A stretch of 64,000 nucleotides of DNA from an uncultured Phocaeicola sp. (GTDB taxonomy: Bacteria > Bacteroidota > Bacteroidia > Bacteroidales > Bacteroidaceae), in assembly GCA_947626525.1 (NCBI GenBank), contig CANQSM010000003.1, positions 1 to 64,000 on the forward strand, in the 5' to 3' direction. The first letter of the stretch is position 1. Every line of letters starts with the position of its first letter. This document shows, piece by piece, positions 43,507 through 52,963 of this stretch. The notes under the pieces are model-generated. The model worked only from the letters and a program-made list of their open reading frames with translations, ran no database searches and was not told the origin of the DNA. A program made the translations under genes and the position numbers.

Positions 43507-45822
43507 TTAAGGCTGTGCCGCAGCTCCGTTGCGCCATCTTGGGTCACCGATGCCTTTGGTGTAGATGGCGGAGTTCAGCACTTTGCTTGTCTGGTTGTAA
43601 TACAGGTTCACCCCGTGTTCATCTCCGCTGCCGTCCAACGCGTCCGCACGGTGCATGTATTGGTCGCTTTGTGAGGTGGCTTTGTGAGGCGGGTTCGGGC
43701 TGACCATCAGCTCAAGAGGCGAGATGTCATCCGCAATCACCTCCAGACTACCGTTCAAAGTGGCGGATCCATTGTTAACCAAAGTCCCGAAATTGTTTTT
43801 GGTAGCCGTCCAGGCATTTGTACTGAATATCTGACCGCTTGTCAGGTTTGTGTTAGTCGAATAGTTGTCGCTGAAATTCAACGTGACGTGGGCGGAAGTT
43901 CCGTCAGGCAGCGTCATGGTTTTACGTATATCCGCACCGGACATGACCATGCTACGTGCATCGCCGTCCTGTTTGGTGAGGATAATCAGGTTCTTTTTCA
44001 CATTGAACTCGCTTCCGTCGGGAAGATTACGCATGGCGAAGATATTTCCGGCCGCACGGGTGTTCCAGTTGACCAGCGTATTGTTCTCGAAGGTGATTTT
44101 CCATGGACCGCTTTCCCAGTTCGCCTGTTTGGTCTCGTTGAAGAAAGCCGGGAACGGAGAGTCGTAGAATGTGTTGTTACGTACCACGAAATCTTTGTAA
44201 AGGTTGGTCTTGGCATTGTTTCCCGAACCGGCGATCCAAGGATAGCCTCCCGCTCCATTGCTGTAATAACCGCAATTGAAGAACTGACAGTCCTCAATCA
44301 ATACGTGATCCCATATTTTGTAGTTCGGTCCCTGTTCGCGGATGAAGCCGCGGACCATGTGGCTGAATGTACAGTTCTTGATGATGAATTGTTCGAGATG
44401 CACCGCCATACCGTCAGAGTACATGTTGATGAAGTAATTTCCGGTGGTCCCTCCTAATCCTGCCTGATTGTCTCCGTAAGTGCGCGCCATCGGACAATCG
44501 AAGTCGATGTCGTAGAATTCCAGCATTTTCATGTAGATTTCGCCGCCTTCACCCGCCTGCGGTGAACGCCCGAACATCAGGTTCATTGATTCCACGTCTG
44601 TACCTACAGTGCGCATACCGCCCAGCAATACTTTAGCGCGTTTGCCCGCCGCCACGTCTTCCGGATTGGTGCGGAGCACGAACCCTTTACAAGTGGTCAG
44701 GTTGTTGAACATGCAGTAGGTTTTTCCTCCTTCCAGATAGAAAGTCTGTCCTTCGGCCAGATCCACGTCCGAAATGAAGTCGGTCAGGATAAGGTCGATA
44801 CGTTTGGCGTTGTATTTCACGGCCGCGTCGTGCTGTTCCATGGCAAGCTGGTAAGCTTCCGGGGTTTCGAATTGGTCGCTTGTCGGTGCGGATAAGTCGT
44901 GAGGAATGAGGATCGGGTCCCCCGGCTCACCGTCCGAACGGGCGGAATAAGTGTTATAGTATGCGTCCCATTTTACTTTCACGTTCTCGTTGCGTACATT
45001 GATGACGTATACCGAGTTTTTCTGCAAACCGTCGATTTCCACATAGCCTCTTTCGAAGTCCTCCTCCGTCAGTCTGTATTTTCTCCATTTGTCGTTGATG
45101 GTAGATTGCGGATTGTTCGGTGAGGGTTCCACCTCAAGCCATTGGTAGACGAATTGGTTTCCGTTCATTTCAAACCGTTCGCGGTAAATCCGCTGGTCAT
45201 CTTCCGATACGCCGTTGGATACGACATCGAAATCTCTGTTCAGCATGACCCGCATGGTGGTTTCAGTCGTTTGGGAACCGTCCACGTACACACAGAACGG
45301 TGTGGCATAGCGGTTGGCGGTGGTGATGCCCAACCATTCGGCCCATTGGCGTCCGTCACCGTGACCGTACCATTTGGAGGCGTGCGAGAAGTCGGTCACG
45401 TTGTTGTCCTTTTTCGAGAGCACTCGGATGGCGAACCGGAAATCGGTGGAGTATTGCTGGTCTTTAATTACCAAGTCAAGTTTGTCAGGCCCGACGATGG
45501 TGTCCAGCAACAAGAGCCCGTTGTCAGCGGTGGTACCCCACGCCTCGGCGCCTCCGGTCACGTTGGGGGCGATAGCCTGGCGTATCTGGTAACCGGCGCA
45601 ATCTTTCACACCATACCAATAGAGGTGGATGTCGTTGCCGTTAGGTCCTTCGTTTTTGCAGTTGTAAGGGTAGTCGTCTCCTTTGCCTCGATTGTTGTCG
45701 CAGATGAACATCGTCATCCACGAGCGGTCCAAGTCTGTTCCGGCCTTGTTGTCATCGTCCGAGCATGAGCCGAACGAAAGACCGGATAACCCTATTAATG
45801 TGTATAAAAGATATTTTTTCAT
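43507..45822 (-). CDS. Surface lipoprotein with DUF4957/DUF5123-type domains (glycan binding, beta-helix-like)
   Basis: The 771 residues occupy the slot of a SusE/SusF-like binding protein. The lipoprotein signal ends at FGSC (Cys20), and the mature start SDDDNK is the acidic surface-export signal of this group. The N-terminal half looks like beta-sandwich domains. From about residue 350, runs such as FIIKNCTFSHMVRGFI, VLIEDCQFFNCGYYSNG, FVVRNNTFYDSPF and ITFENNTLVNWNTRA have the Asn/Cys spacing of a parallel beta-helix, as in polysaccharide lyases. It may bind or even cleave pectic glycan, but I see no clear catalytic site. It starts 17 bp after SusD. Confidence 0.8.
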   Translation of the reverse strand: MKKYLLYTLIGLSGLSFGSCSDDDNKAGTDLDRSWMTMFICDNNRGKGDDYPYNCKNEGPNGNDIHLYWYGVKDCAGYQIRQAIAPNVTGGAEAWGTTADNGLLLLDTIVGPDKLDLVIKDQQYSTDFRFAIRVLSKKDNNVTDFSHASKWYGHGDGRQWAEWLGITTANRYATPFCVYVDGSQTTETTMRVMLNRDFDVVSNGVSEDDQRIYRERFEMNGNQFVYQWLEVEPSPNNPQSTINDKWRKYRLTEEDFERGYVEIDGLQKNSVYVINVRNENVKVKWDAYYNTYSARSDGEPGDPILIPHDLSAPTSDQFETPEAYQLAMEQHDAAVKYNAKRIDLILTDFISDVDLAEGQTFYLEGGKTYCMFNNLTTCKGFVLRTNPEDVAAGKRAKVLLGGMRTVGTDVESMNLMFGRSPQAGEGGEIYMKMLEFYDIDFDCPMARTYGDNQAGLGGTTGNYFINMYSDGMAVHLEQFIIKNCTFSHMVRGFIREQGPNYKIWDHVLIEDCQFFNCGYYSNGAGGYPWIAGSGNNAKTNLYKDFVVRNNTFYDSPFPAFFNETKQANWESGPWKITFENNTLVNWNTRAAGNIFAMRNLPDGSEFNVKKNLIILTKQDGDARSMVMSGADIRKTMTLPDGTSAHVTLNFSDNYSTNTNLTSGQIFSTNAWTATKNNFGTLVNNGSATLNGSLEVIADDISPLELMVSPNPPHKATSQSDQYMHRADALDGSGDEHGVNLYYNQTSKVLNSAIYTKGIGDPRWRNGAAAQP

Positions 45823-45839
45823 TCTTCTGTCCTTTTTTG

Positions 45840-47891
45840 TTATTTATAACCGTAATAGTTCTTGTACGCACCTGCGGAGCGTTGAATGGCCGAGTTGGGG
45901 ATAGGCAGGATGTAGCGTACGGGAGGCAAGTCGGAGGCTTCGGGTACAACCCTGCCGTCCAAAAGCGTTTCCGCACCGTCCTTTATCAGCATGATGTTTT
46001 CCTGCTCATTGTGGCGGATATAACCGTAGAAAGAGTATTTGCACTGGTTGGTCGGTTTGCCGTCGCTGCTCCATTGATAGAAAGAGGCTTCCTTCCATTC
46101 GGCTCCTTCGATGGCCGTCCAGGCATTGGCCGGTTTGGGACATGCCTCATAGGGATTGTAAATGTAGAGGATATCCAAAGTCTTGTTCGGATAAGGGTAT
46201 CCGTAAACTTCATCCGGTGTCACTTTCCATTCGGCTGTTTGCGGAAGCACATGATAATACATGCTTTCCGGCAAATTGTTCAGATATTCACTTCCGTCGT
46301 GTTCCATCACATCATCTTCGAAGGGACACGCCATACCGCCCGCATTGGTCATGGCGGCGGAGAGGTAACGCATGAAGCTGTATATCACCTCCCGTCCGTA
46401 AAGGTTGTTGCGGACAAGGTCGCGCCAGCGCATGTTTTCGCCTGCGAATTCCCATTTGCGCTCATCAAGCACCGCTTCCAAGAAGTCCTTTTTGGAAGCA
46501 GTGGCTTTCGCCATGAACTCGTTGACAGCGGAGGCATCGTCGAAAGCGCGCGCATGTACCGCACGGAGTGAATTCTGCGCTTCGGTGGTAGGCCCTTCGA
46601 GCTCGTTGATGGCTTCAGCGTTCATCAATAGGACATCCGCATAGCGCATGTATGGGAAATTGATACCGGTGCTTCCGGAACTTGTGTTGGTGAATTGTCC
46701 GGCGTTGGCCCACAGTTTCGACCATTTGTTGTTGTGCACGGTGTAATCGGCGCGAATCAGGCAGGAATCCTGTGTGATGTTGCCTGCTCCGTTGCCGTAG
46801 TACCAAAGGCCATTGATGAATTCGCGGCGTTTGTCCCGCTCGTCGAACAGGTAGCGATAGAACGCACTCAGGCGAGTACCTCCATTCGAGGCTCCCCAAA
46901 CATTCTTTCCCAAAGTCACTCCTTCGTTGGCGGTAGAGGTGGGACCTTGCGCATAACCGGTGTTTCCGGTAGACTCCTTGGCGAACGGTATCTCAAAGAT
47001 GGGGTCTCCTCCGCTGATTAATTCGAAATTGCTTTCTTTGGTAAATACATCCGCATAAGAGGTACCACCTAACGAGTGAACTCCGGAAGTGATTACTTTT
47101 TCCGTGTATTCTTTGGCGATACGGTAATACTCCTGATAGTTGTCCGGACGCTTCATCTCGCCATAACTGTTGGGATTCTCTTTGTTCGGATAGAGGGAAT
47201 AACCTCCGGCCGTCAGGGCAATACGGGCTATCAGTGCCCAAGCGAACTCTTGTGAGGCGCGCTCAACCGTCGTGTTGGCCGAGGAACTCATTTTCGGGGC
47301 TATGTCTTCCAAATCCTTAATCAGTTCGTCCTGTATCTCTTTGCGGTCCATGATGGGAATCACATAATCGTCACCCAGTTGCGCCGCGTTTTTGAAAGTG
47401 AAAGGCACATCTCCGAACATTACCACCAAGTCGTGATAGACCATGGCGCGTAAACACTTGGCTTCGCCCACCATCTGCATGATTTCGCTGTCGCTCTCAT
47501 TATAAAGCGGTCCGTTTTCTACTCCGTAGATAAAACGGTTGGCATCTTCGATGGCTTTGTAGGAAGCTTGCCAGTATTTGTCGATTTCTCCTCCTTGGGC
47601 ATCACAGTCGAAGCGGGCGTAGCTGTTATGGGTGGCCATGTTGCCGGTATAAGTCTTCATGTCCACATCGCTGTTGAAGATAAAGGTACTTTGGTAATTG
47701 TTACCGTAGAGATCGTTTACCAAGATAGAGGCATACACTCCGTTGAGCGCACGGTTTATCTCTGATTTCTGGCTATATACGAACTCTTCACTATAGCTTG
47801 ACGGAGACTCCACATCGAGATAGTCGTTGCACGATGCGAGAGCTATGGAGGCCAAGCCTGTCAGGAAAATATTCTTAAGTTTCATGTTCAT
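45840..47891 (-). CDS. SusD/RagB-family glycan-binding lipoprotein
   Basis: The 683-residue partner of the SusC encoded 9 bp upstream. The lipoprotein signal MNMKLKNIFLTGLASIALASC puts the lipid anchor at Cys21, followed by NDYLDVESPSSYSEEFVY, a standard SusD opening. The TPR core shows EINRALNGVYASI, MVGEAKCLRAMVYHDLVVMFGDVPF and, near the end, MRYADVLLMNAEAINELEGPT and VLDERKWEFAGENMRWRDLVR. The local context (pectate lyase, DUF5123-type protein) suggests a pectic ligand. Confidence 0.95.
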   Translation of the reverse strand: MNMKLKNIFLTGLASIALASCNDYLDVESPSSYSEEFVYSQKSEINRALNGVYASILVNDLYGNNYQSTFIFNSDVDMKTYTGNMATHNSYARFDCDAQGGEIDKYWQASYKAIEDANRFIYGVENGPLYNESDSEIMQMVGEAKCLRAMVYHDLVVMFGDVPFTFKNAAQLGDDYVIPIMDRKEIQDELIKDLEDIAPKMSSSANTTVERASQEFAWALIARIALTAGGYSLYPNKENPNSYGEMKRPDNYQEYYRIAKEYTEKVITSGVHSLGGTSYADVFTKESNFELISGGDPIFEIPFAKESTGNTGYAQGPTSTANEGVTLGKNVWGASNGGTRLSAFYRYLFDERDKRREFINGLWYYGNGAGNITQDSCLIRADYTVHNNKWSKLWANAGQFTNTSSGSTGINFPYMRYADVLLMNAEAINELEGPTTEAQNSLRAVHARAFDDASAVNEFMAKATASKKDFLEAVLDERKWEFAGENMRWRDLVRNNLYGREVIYSFMRYLSAAMTNAGGMACPFEDDVMEHDGSEYLNNLPESMYYHVLPQTAEWKVTPDEVYGYPYPNKTLDILYIYNPYEACPKPANAWTAIEGAEWKEASFYQWSSDGKPTNQCKYSFYGYIRHNEQENIMLIKDGAETLLDGRVVPEASDLPPVRYILPIPNSAIQRSAGAYKNYYGYK

Positions 47892-47900
47892 ATCTGTTTT

Positions 47901-50900
47901 TTAGAATGTAATATTGGTACCAATCACGAAACTGCGGCTACGTGGGTAGCGGTTGTAATCCATGCCGCAAGTCAAGCCTGTCTGGATATCCACTTCGGGG
48001 TCGTAGCCGGAATAACCTGTCAGGATGAACAGGTTGGAAGTGGACAGGTAGAAACGGGCTTTGGAGATACCCCATTTGGAAGTCAGTCCGGAAGGCAATG
48101 TGTAACCTATTGTCAAATCCTGACAACGCAAGAACGAGCCGTCTTCGATGAAGTAAGAGTGAGTAATCTTTTGGGTCACATCGGTCGGGTTCCATAACGT
48201 GCGGCCTGCATTCAGCTCACGGTACATATCGACAGAACCGTCGATAAAGTAGCATTTATACATACATTCTCCGTCTCCGTCGCGGGTATAGCGCCATCCG
48301 TTTTCCGCAAAGGTGGAGAGAACGTTATGGAACTTGTTCTTGTTATCTTCCGAGGAAGAGAGCTGATAGGCTGTGGCGTTGTTTACATCGAAATCGAGCA
48401 TGAAATTGAAGTTCATGGCGAAGTCGAAGTTTTTCCATTGTCCGCTGAAGCCGAATCCGCCCTGTACTTTCGGGTTGGTGTTACCAATCACTACGCGGTC
48501 GTCTTCGGTAATGTATCCGTCCGGTTTTCCTTCCGGGCCGCTGATATCTTTGAATTTGATTTTTCCGGGAAGCGTGGCAATACCTGAATTGGAATCACCT
48601 GAAACCAGATTTATGACTGTTTTGGGATGTTCCACTCCGTTGGCATCTACCAGCGGGGCATCTTTCGATGTTCCGTTTTCCGCAGCGGTAGAACCCCATG
48701 GCAAGGCCTGAAGGTTGTTTGTCGGATCGAAATAGAACTCATCCATGGAATAAAGTCCGTCGTAAACAAATCCGTAAATCAAGCCAACCTGGTCGCCCAC
48801 TTTCAGGCAGTAGTCGTTGTAGCTGGACTTCCAGCGGTCGTTCTGATCCCAGAGAATATTATCCGTACCGTTCAGTTTGTCTACTTTCATTTTGTTCATT
48901 CCCAAAGAGAAGTTTCCTGACAATACATAGTCTTTTCCGCGTAGGATGTCTCCCGATATGGTTAGCTCAAATCCCTTGTTGGTTACTTGCCCGATGTTTT
49001 GCATCTGGCTTATGTAACCGGTGGATGACGGAATGTCCGATTTGTAAAGCAAATCCTTGGTCGTGTTCCAGTAGACTTCCGGAGTGACGGTGAGGCGTCC
49101 GCCAAAAAGTGATAAGTCGACAGCCAAGTTACGTGTTAAAGTAGTCTCCCATTTAATGTCACGGTTGGCGAATCTATTGCCGCCAAGGTTTCCATACCAT
49201 TGTTCTCCGAATTGGGTGGCTTCGCCGAAGCCCGGGCCACCGGTGGAATTTACGGAATACAAATAGCGCCACATATCGTTGTCTATACGGTTGTTACCGG
49301 CCATACCAATTGCGGCGCGGAGTTTCAGCTGGTCAATCCAGTCGATATCGCTCATAAACGGTTCCTTTGAAATGACCCAGGCACCGGATACAGACGGGAA
49401 GTAGCCCCACTGGTTACCTGGAGCGAATTTGGTGGAACCATCGGCACGCATGGTAGCGGAAAACAGGTATTTGTGGTCGTAGTTGTAACTTACCTGTCCG
49501 AAGAAAGAAGCTGTGCGGTCAGGCGTATCGGTGGACGTTGACGATTCTCTCGGTGTGCCGAACCCCATGTTGTTCCATGCCTGCTGAGCTTGGAACGCAC
49601 GTGGAAAATATCGGTTCTCCTGAACGTTCTTTTTGCTTTGGCTGTGATAAACTTCTTGTCCGAGGAGGAGAGAGAAGTTATGAGTGTCTTTCAGTGTGAA
49701 TCCGTAAGATGCCGTGTTGGTCCAGATATACTTGAAGTTATGACTTTTGTCGATTTTGGCCAGAGGCTGGGAGTTGTTTTTCTGGCCTTCCGAGGTGAGG
49801 GCACCCCAGAAGCGGTATTGGTCTTTCCATGTCAGCCCGATGGTAGCCTCTGTGCGGAGCACAAGACCTTTGATAGGTTTCCACTCCAAGGAGAGCGAAT
49901 TGGTATAACTGTATTGATATTTATTCTGCTTGTTCAGCTCGATATCGCTTTTCGGATTGGTGTAAGTAAAGAGCTCTTCCTCGTCCGGGTCAGCGTATGA
50001 GGGGTCTATGTAACCGAATTCACGCAAACCGTTGGTAGGACGATAACGGAGTACGTCAATGATACCGCCGGTTCCAATGTTGTCACCTCCGGCACCTTCA
50101 TCGCGGCGGAATGTGAATTTAGGATTGAAATTTAAGGTCAGGCTTTTGGAAATGTCGATGGAAGTCTTGAGATTCAAGTTCGTACGACGGACTCCGGATC
50201 CCATAATAATACCCTTATCTTCACTTTGTGTGATAGACAGGTTAAAACGCATCTTGTCGCTACCTCCGCCAATGGTTACGTTGGTGGAATAGTTGATTGG
50301 GTTTTCGCCTATCACTTCATCCTGCCAGTCGTGAGTAGGCAGTGTGCGATACAGGTCGAGATCTTGCGGGTTACCGAAGTTGGCGCGGAAGAACTTGGCG
50401 TTTGAAGAGCGGCTTCCGTTACATGCCGACCATTCGTATTGATAACGGGCGAAATCGGCCGCATTCATCAAGTCCAATTTTTTGGAAAGTTGGCTGGTGG
50501 AGAGGTGTGCGTTGAAGCTGACTTGAATTTTTCCAGCTTTGGCGGCCTTGGTGGTAACCACTACTACGCCATTACCTCCCTTTGCTCCATAGATAGCTGT
50601 GATGGAAGCGTCTTTCAATACATCAATGGAAGCGATGTCAGTGGGGGGAATATCATTGATATTATCCACCTGGAAACCATCGACGATATAGAGCGGTTCG
50701 TTGCTTTGGGTAACAGACGTACCTCCACGTACACGAATGTTGATGTCCGCGCCCGGTGCTCCATCGACTGTGGTTACCTGTACACCGGCGATTTTTCCTT
50801 GAAGAGCTACGGCTGCCGAAGTGACAGGAACCGCGGCGAGTTTGGCTCCGGATACCGAACCTACCGATCCGGTCAGGTCTTTACGGGCCTTGCTACCGTA

Positions 50901-51254
50901 TCCGATGACTACAACTTCTTCGAGGGCCTGATTATCGTCCTCAAGGACGATTTGTAATGATTTCTGTAGGGGGGGGGTAATTTTTACCTCTTTCGTCTTC
51001 ATACCGATGTATGAGATGACAATGGTCCGGCCTTTTCCGGTCAATGTAAGGGTAAAGTTACCATCCAGGTCCGTGACGGTACCGTTGGTGGTGTTGTCTT
51101 TTTCTACAATAGAGGCTCCGATAATGTCCTCTCCGTTGGAATCTTTTACATTCCCTTTTACGGTGATGCTTTGCGCATAGATTTCTGGTGGAATCATCAA
51201 CAGAAATGCAAGCAGCCACAAAGCCCACTTACTTCTTCTTTTCAAATTTTCCAT
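47901..51254 (-). CDS. SusC/RagA-family TonB-dependent outer-membrane transporter
   Basis: Complete SusC of 1117 residues. A signal peptide (WALWLLAFLLMIPPEIYAQ) is followed directly by the carboxypeptidase-like domain (SITVKGNVKDSNGEDIIGASIVEKDNTTNGTVTDLDGNFTL), the TonB box region EEVVVIGYGSKARKDLTGSVGSV, the plug (YIVDGFQVDNINDIPPTDIASIDVLKDASITAIYG) and the barrel ending in RSFVIGTNITF. There is no STN domain between the signal peptide and the first domain, so it is not an obvious signal transducer for the nearby FecR. A run of nine C residues lies in codons for ITPPLQK near residue 95. Confidence 0.96.
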   Translation of the reverse strand: MENLKRRSKWALWLLAFLLMIPPEIYAQSITVKGNVKDSNGEDIIGASIVEKDNTTNGTVTDLDGNFTLTLTGKGRTIVISYIGMKTKEVKITPPLQKSLQIVLEDDNQALEEVVVIGYGSKARKDLTGSVGSVSGAKLAAVPVTSAAVALQGKIAGVQVTTVDGAPGADINIRVRGGTSVTQSNEPLYIVDGFQVDNINDIPPTDIASIDVLKDASITAIYGAKGGNGVVVVTTKAAKAGKIQVSFNAHLSTSQLSKKLDLMNAADFARYQYEWSACNGSRSSNAKFFRANFGNPQDLDLYRTLPTHDWQDEVIGENPINYSTNVTIGGGSDKMRFNLSITQSEDKGIIMGSGVRRTNLNLKTSIDISKSLTLNFNPKFTFRRDEGAGGDNIGTGGIIDVLRYRPTNGLREFGYIDPSYADPDEEELFTYTNPKSDIELNKQNKYQYSYTNSLSLEWKPIKGLVLRTEATIGLTWKDQYRFWGALTSEGQKNNSQPLAKIDKSHNFKYIWTNTASYGFTLKDTHNFSLLLGQEVYHSQSKKNVQENRYFPRAFQAQQAWNNMGFGTPRESSTSTDTPDRTASFFGQVSYNYDHKYLFSATMRADGSTKFAPGNQWGYFPSVSGAWVISKEPFMSDIDWIDQLKLRAAIGMAGNNRIDNDMWRYLYSVNSTGGPGFGEATQFGEQWYGNLGGNRFANRDIKWETTLTRNLAVDLSLFGGRLTVTPEVYWNTTKDLLYKSDIPSSTGYISQMQNIGQVTNKGFELTISGDILRGKDYVLSGNFSLGMNKMKVDKLNGTDNILWDQNDRWKSSYNDYCLKVGDQVGLIYGFVYDGLYSMDEFYFDPTNNLQALPWGSTAAENGTSKDAPLVDANGVEHPKTVINLVSGDSNSGIATLPGKIKFKDISGPEGKPDGYITEDDRVVIGNTNPKVQGGFGFSGQWKNFDFAMNFNFMLDFDVNNATAYQLSSSEDNKNKFHNVLSTFAENGWRYTRDGDGECMYKCYFIDGSVDMYRELNAGRTLWNPTDVTQKITHSYFIEDGSFLRCQDLTIGYTLPSGLTSKWGISKARFYLSTSNLFILTGYSGYDPEVDIQTGLTCGMDYNRYPRSRSFVIGTNITF
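50969..50977 (-). repeat. Nine-base C homopolymer inside the SusC gene
   Basis: The plus strand shows GTAGGGGGGGGGTAA. On the coding strand this is nine C residues covering the codons of T-P-P-L at about residue 95, in the link between the first domain and the TonB box. One slipped base would shift the frame and truncate the protein. Confidence 0.85.
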
Positions 51255-51592
51255 ATAGTTTTGATTAAGATTAATATTAAAGCAAACAATCGCTTTTTTA
51301 TATTTGCATTTGAATAACGGTGCAAATAAATGAAATATTTTTCAAAGAGTGAAATAATTACGGGGAAAAAAAGAGTATGACACTCCGTCTTTTTGTTGGG
51401 ATAATGTATTTTCGTGAGATGATGAAAACAGGGCTTCCCCCTTTGTAATAAAGGGAAAGAGGCATGGACTTATTGTAAAAAACCTTTTTGCCACGGAATG
51501 GGAAATTTTATTTTCTTTAACGTGAGTCCGCCGGATTCAAAAATAGTGTCAGTCCAAAAAGTCTCCCAAAGTGGAGGCGTTGTCTCCACTTT
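51255..51592. other. 338-bp upstream region of the SusC gene
   Basis: An A+T-rich leader lies before SusC. A TTTATTTGCACC on the minus strand near 51320 is close to a -7 box but not exact. No direct- or inverted-repeat operator was found. A hairpin (AAAGTGGAG/CTCCACTTT) at 51568-51592 sits next to the methyltransferase stop. Otherwise nothing recognisable. Confidence 0.5.
51568..51592 (-). terminator. Possible terminator of the methyltransferase gene
   Basis: AAAGTGGAG pairs with CTCCACTTT across a 7-nt loop, immediately after the stop at 51593. On the minus strand GGGAGACTTTTTGG follows, so the U tract is offset. Moderate support only. Confidence 0.45.
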
Positions 51593-52825
51593 TTATGTTT
51601 TCCGGCATTGGAGAAGAACCTTCCGGTTATCGGCCAGGGTGGTGGCGAAGAGGTATGTTTCTCCCCCGTCGTTTAGCTTCAGTCTCTTTCTCAGCTCACT
51701 TGCCGGGGAAGGGAAATTTCTGACGGTTAGGTTTGCCTGTTTCAATGCGGAAAGCGTTTTCAGCTCTTTTTTGCTGAAACCGTATGTTTGTTCCACTTCG
51801 AAGCGGCGTCCGGGGAAATCGGCCAAATGCCGGGAAGAGGTATAAAGGTGGCTGTTGGGGTGCAGCTTTTTCAAGCCGTATCGTTGGGCCAGACTCCGGT
51901 AACCTCCGGCTTTCATAATGGAGGCGTTGGGCTCATAGAGATACTTTTCGACGGAGCCGGTATGGGTGCAGGAGGCGTTGGCTTCCTCTTCAGGCGTGAA
52001 AATGAAGAGCTGCTTTTCGGTGGAAAGGGCACTTCGGGGGGAGGGGACGGAAGTGTCCCGTGCGTTTTGGGTACGGGGCATCAGGTTGACGCAATGCAGT
52101 CTGACTCCCTCTTCCGCCGCTTTTCCCGATAGAACCAGCAGCAACTCCTTACATTCGTTGTGGACGGACAGGATATGTACCTCCCGTGCGGAAGGCAGGT
52201 CACGCAATGCTTGGACGATGTCCAGCATGGGCGAGAGTTTGATGAGCACGGTGGAGGCTTTCTGCAACAGCAATTCTTCCAGCTCTTTTATATTGGGCTC
52301 GCAATCGGCAATGGCAACCGTCTTTCCTCCGTGTGTGTCGCGCCGTGCCGGGTCGATGAACAGGCAATCCGCTGTTTCCATCTGCCGCAGGTATTTTATC
52401 CCGTCGCCATGGTGTACGGTGATGTCTTCACGGTTCAGCAAGGCGAAGTTGTGCAGGGCGATTTCACACAGTTCTTCTTGCCGTTCGATGTATGCGGAGT
52501 GCTGGAAACGGGTGGAGAGAAAGTAACAGTCGACGCCGAAACCTCCGGTCAGATCGGCAAAGGTGACTCCGGAAACAAGCTGTGCCTTATAGCGGGCTGT
52601 GGCTTCGGAAGAGCATTGTTCCAAAGACAGGTGGCGCGGATAGAGAATGCCCGGGGTGCGGCTCCATGTAGGGAGCTTTTCCATGGCGGCTTGGTGACCC
52701 GCAATCTGGGTAAGCGCTACCGGCAGGTCTACGCCGTTTGGCTTGTTGCTTCGCAAGGCAAGGGCCCGGACATCTTCATGCAGATATTTTTCGATGAAAT
52801 GGAGAGTTTCGTCAGAAAGTCTCAT
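51593..52825 (-). CDS. Class I SAM-dependent methyltransferase with THUMP-like C-terminal domain
   Basis: The 410 residues contain a Rossmann methyltransferase fold. The SAM-binding loop is FADLTGGFGVDCYFLS, the acidic strand end is AYIERQEELCEIA, and an active-site motif DPARRD (FIDPARRDTHGGK) resembles NPPY-type motifs. The C-terminal region (SIMKAGGYRSLAQRYGLKKLHPNSHLYTS) matches the THUMP-like domain often attached to this family, which points to RNA as substrate. It lies between FecR and SusC on the same strand but belongs functionally to neither, and may be an inserted housekeeping gene. Confidence 0.88.
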   Translation of the reverse strand: MRLSDETLHFIEKYLHEDVRALALRSNKPNGVDLPVALTQIAGHQAAMEKLPTWSRTPGILYPRHLSLEQCSSEATARYKAQLVSGVTFADLTGGFGVDCYFLSTRFQHSAYIERQEELCEIALHNFALLNREDITVHHGDGIKYLRQMETADCLFIDPARRDTHGGKTVAIADCEPNIKELEELLLQKASTVLIKLSPMLDIVQALRDLPSAREVHILSVHNECKELLLVLSGKAAEEGVRLHCVNLMPRTQNARDTSVPSPRSALSTEKQLFIFTPEEEANASCTHTGSVEKYLYEPNASIMKAGGYRSLAQRYGLKKLHPNSHLYTSSRHLADFPGRRFEVEQTYGFSKKELKTLSALKQANLTVRNFPSPASELRKRLKLNDGGETYLFATTLADNRKVLLQCRKT

Positions 52826-52963
52826 CTTTGTTTGTCTTTTGCGGGTTGGAGAAAAGTGTCACCTTTCTTTTTTCAGGATTCCCGGAATAATGGCCGAGAA
52901 GCGGCTTCCCTTTCCCGGTGTCTTCTTGTTCCGGAGGTCCGGCGGCAAGGAGGTGAGGTCTGC

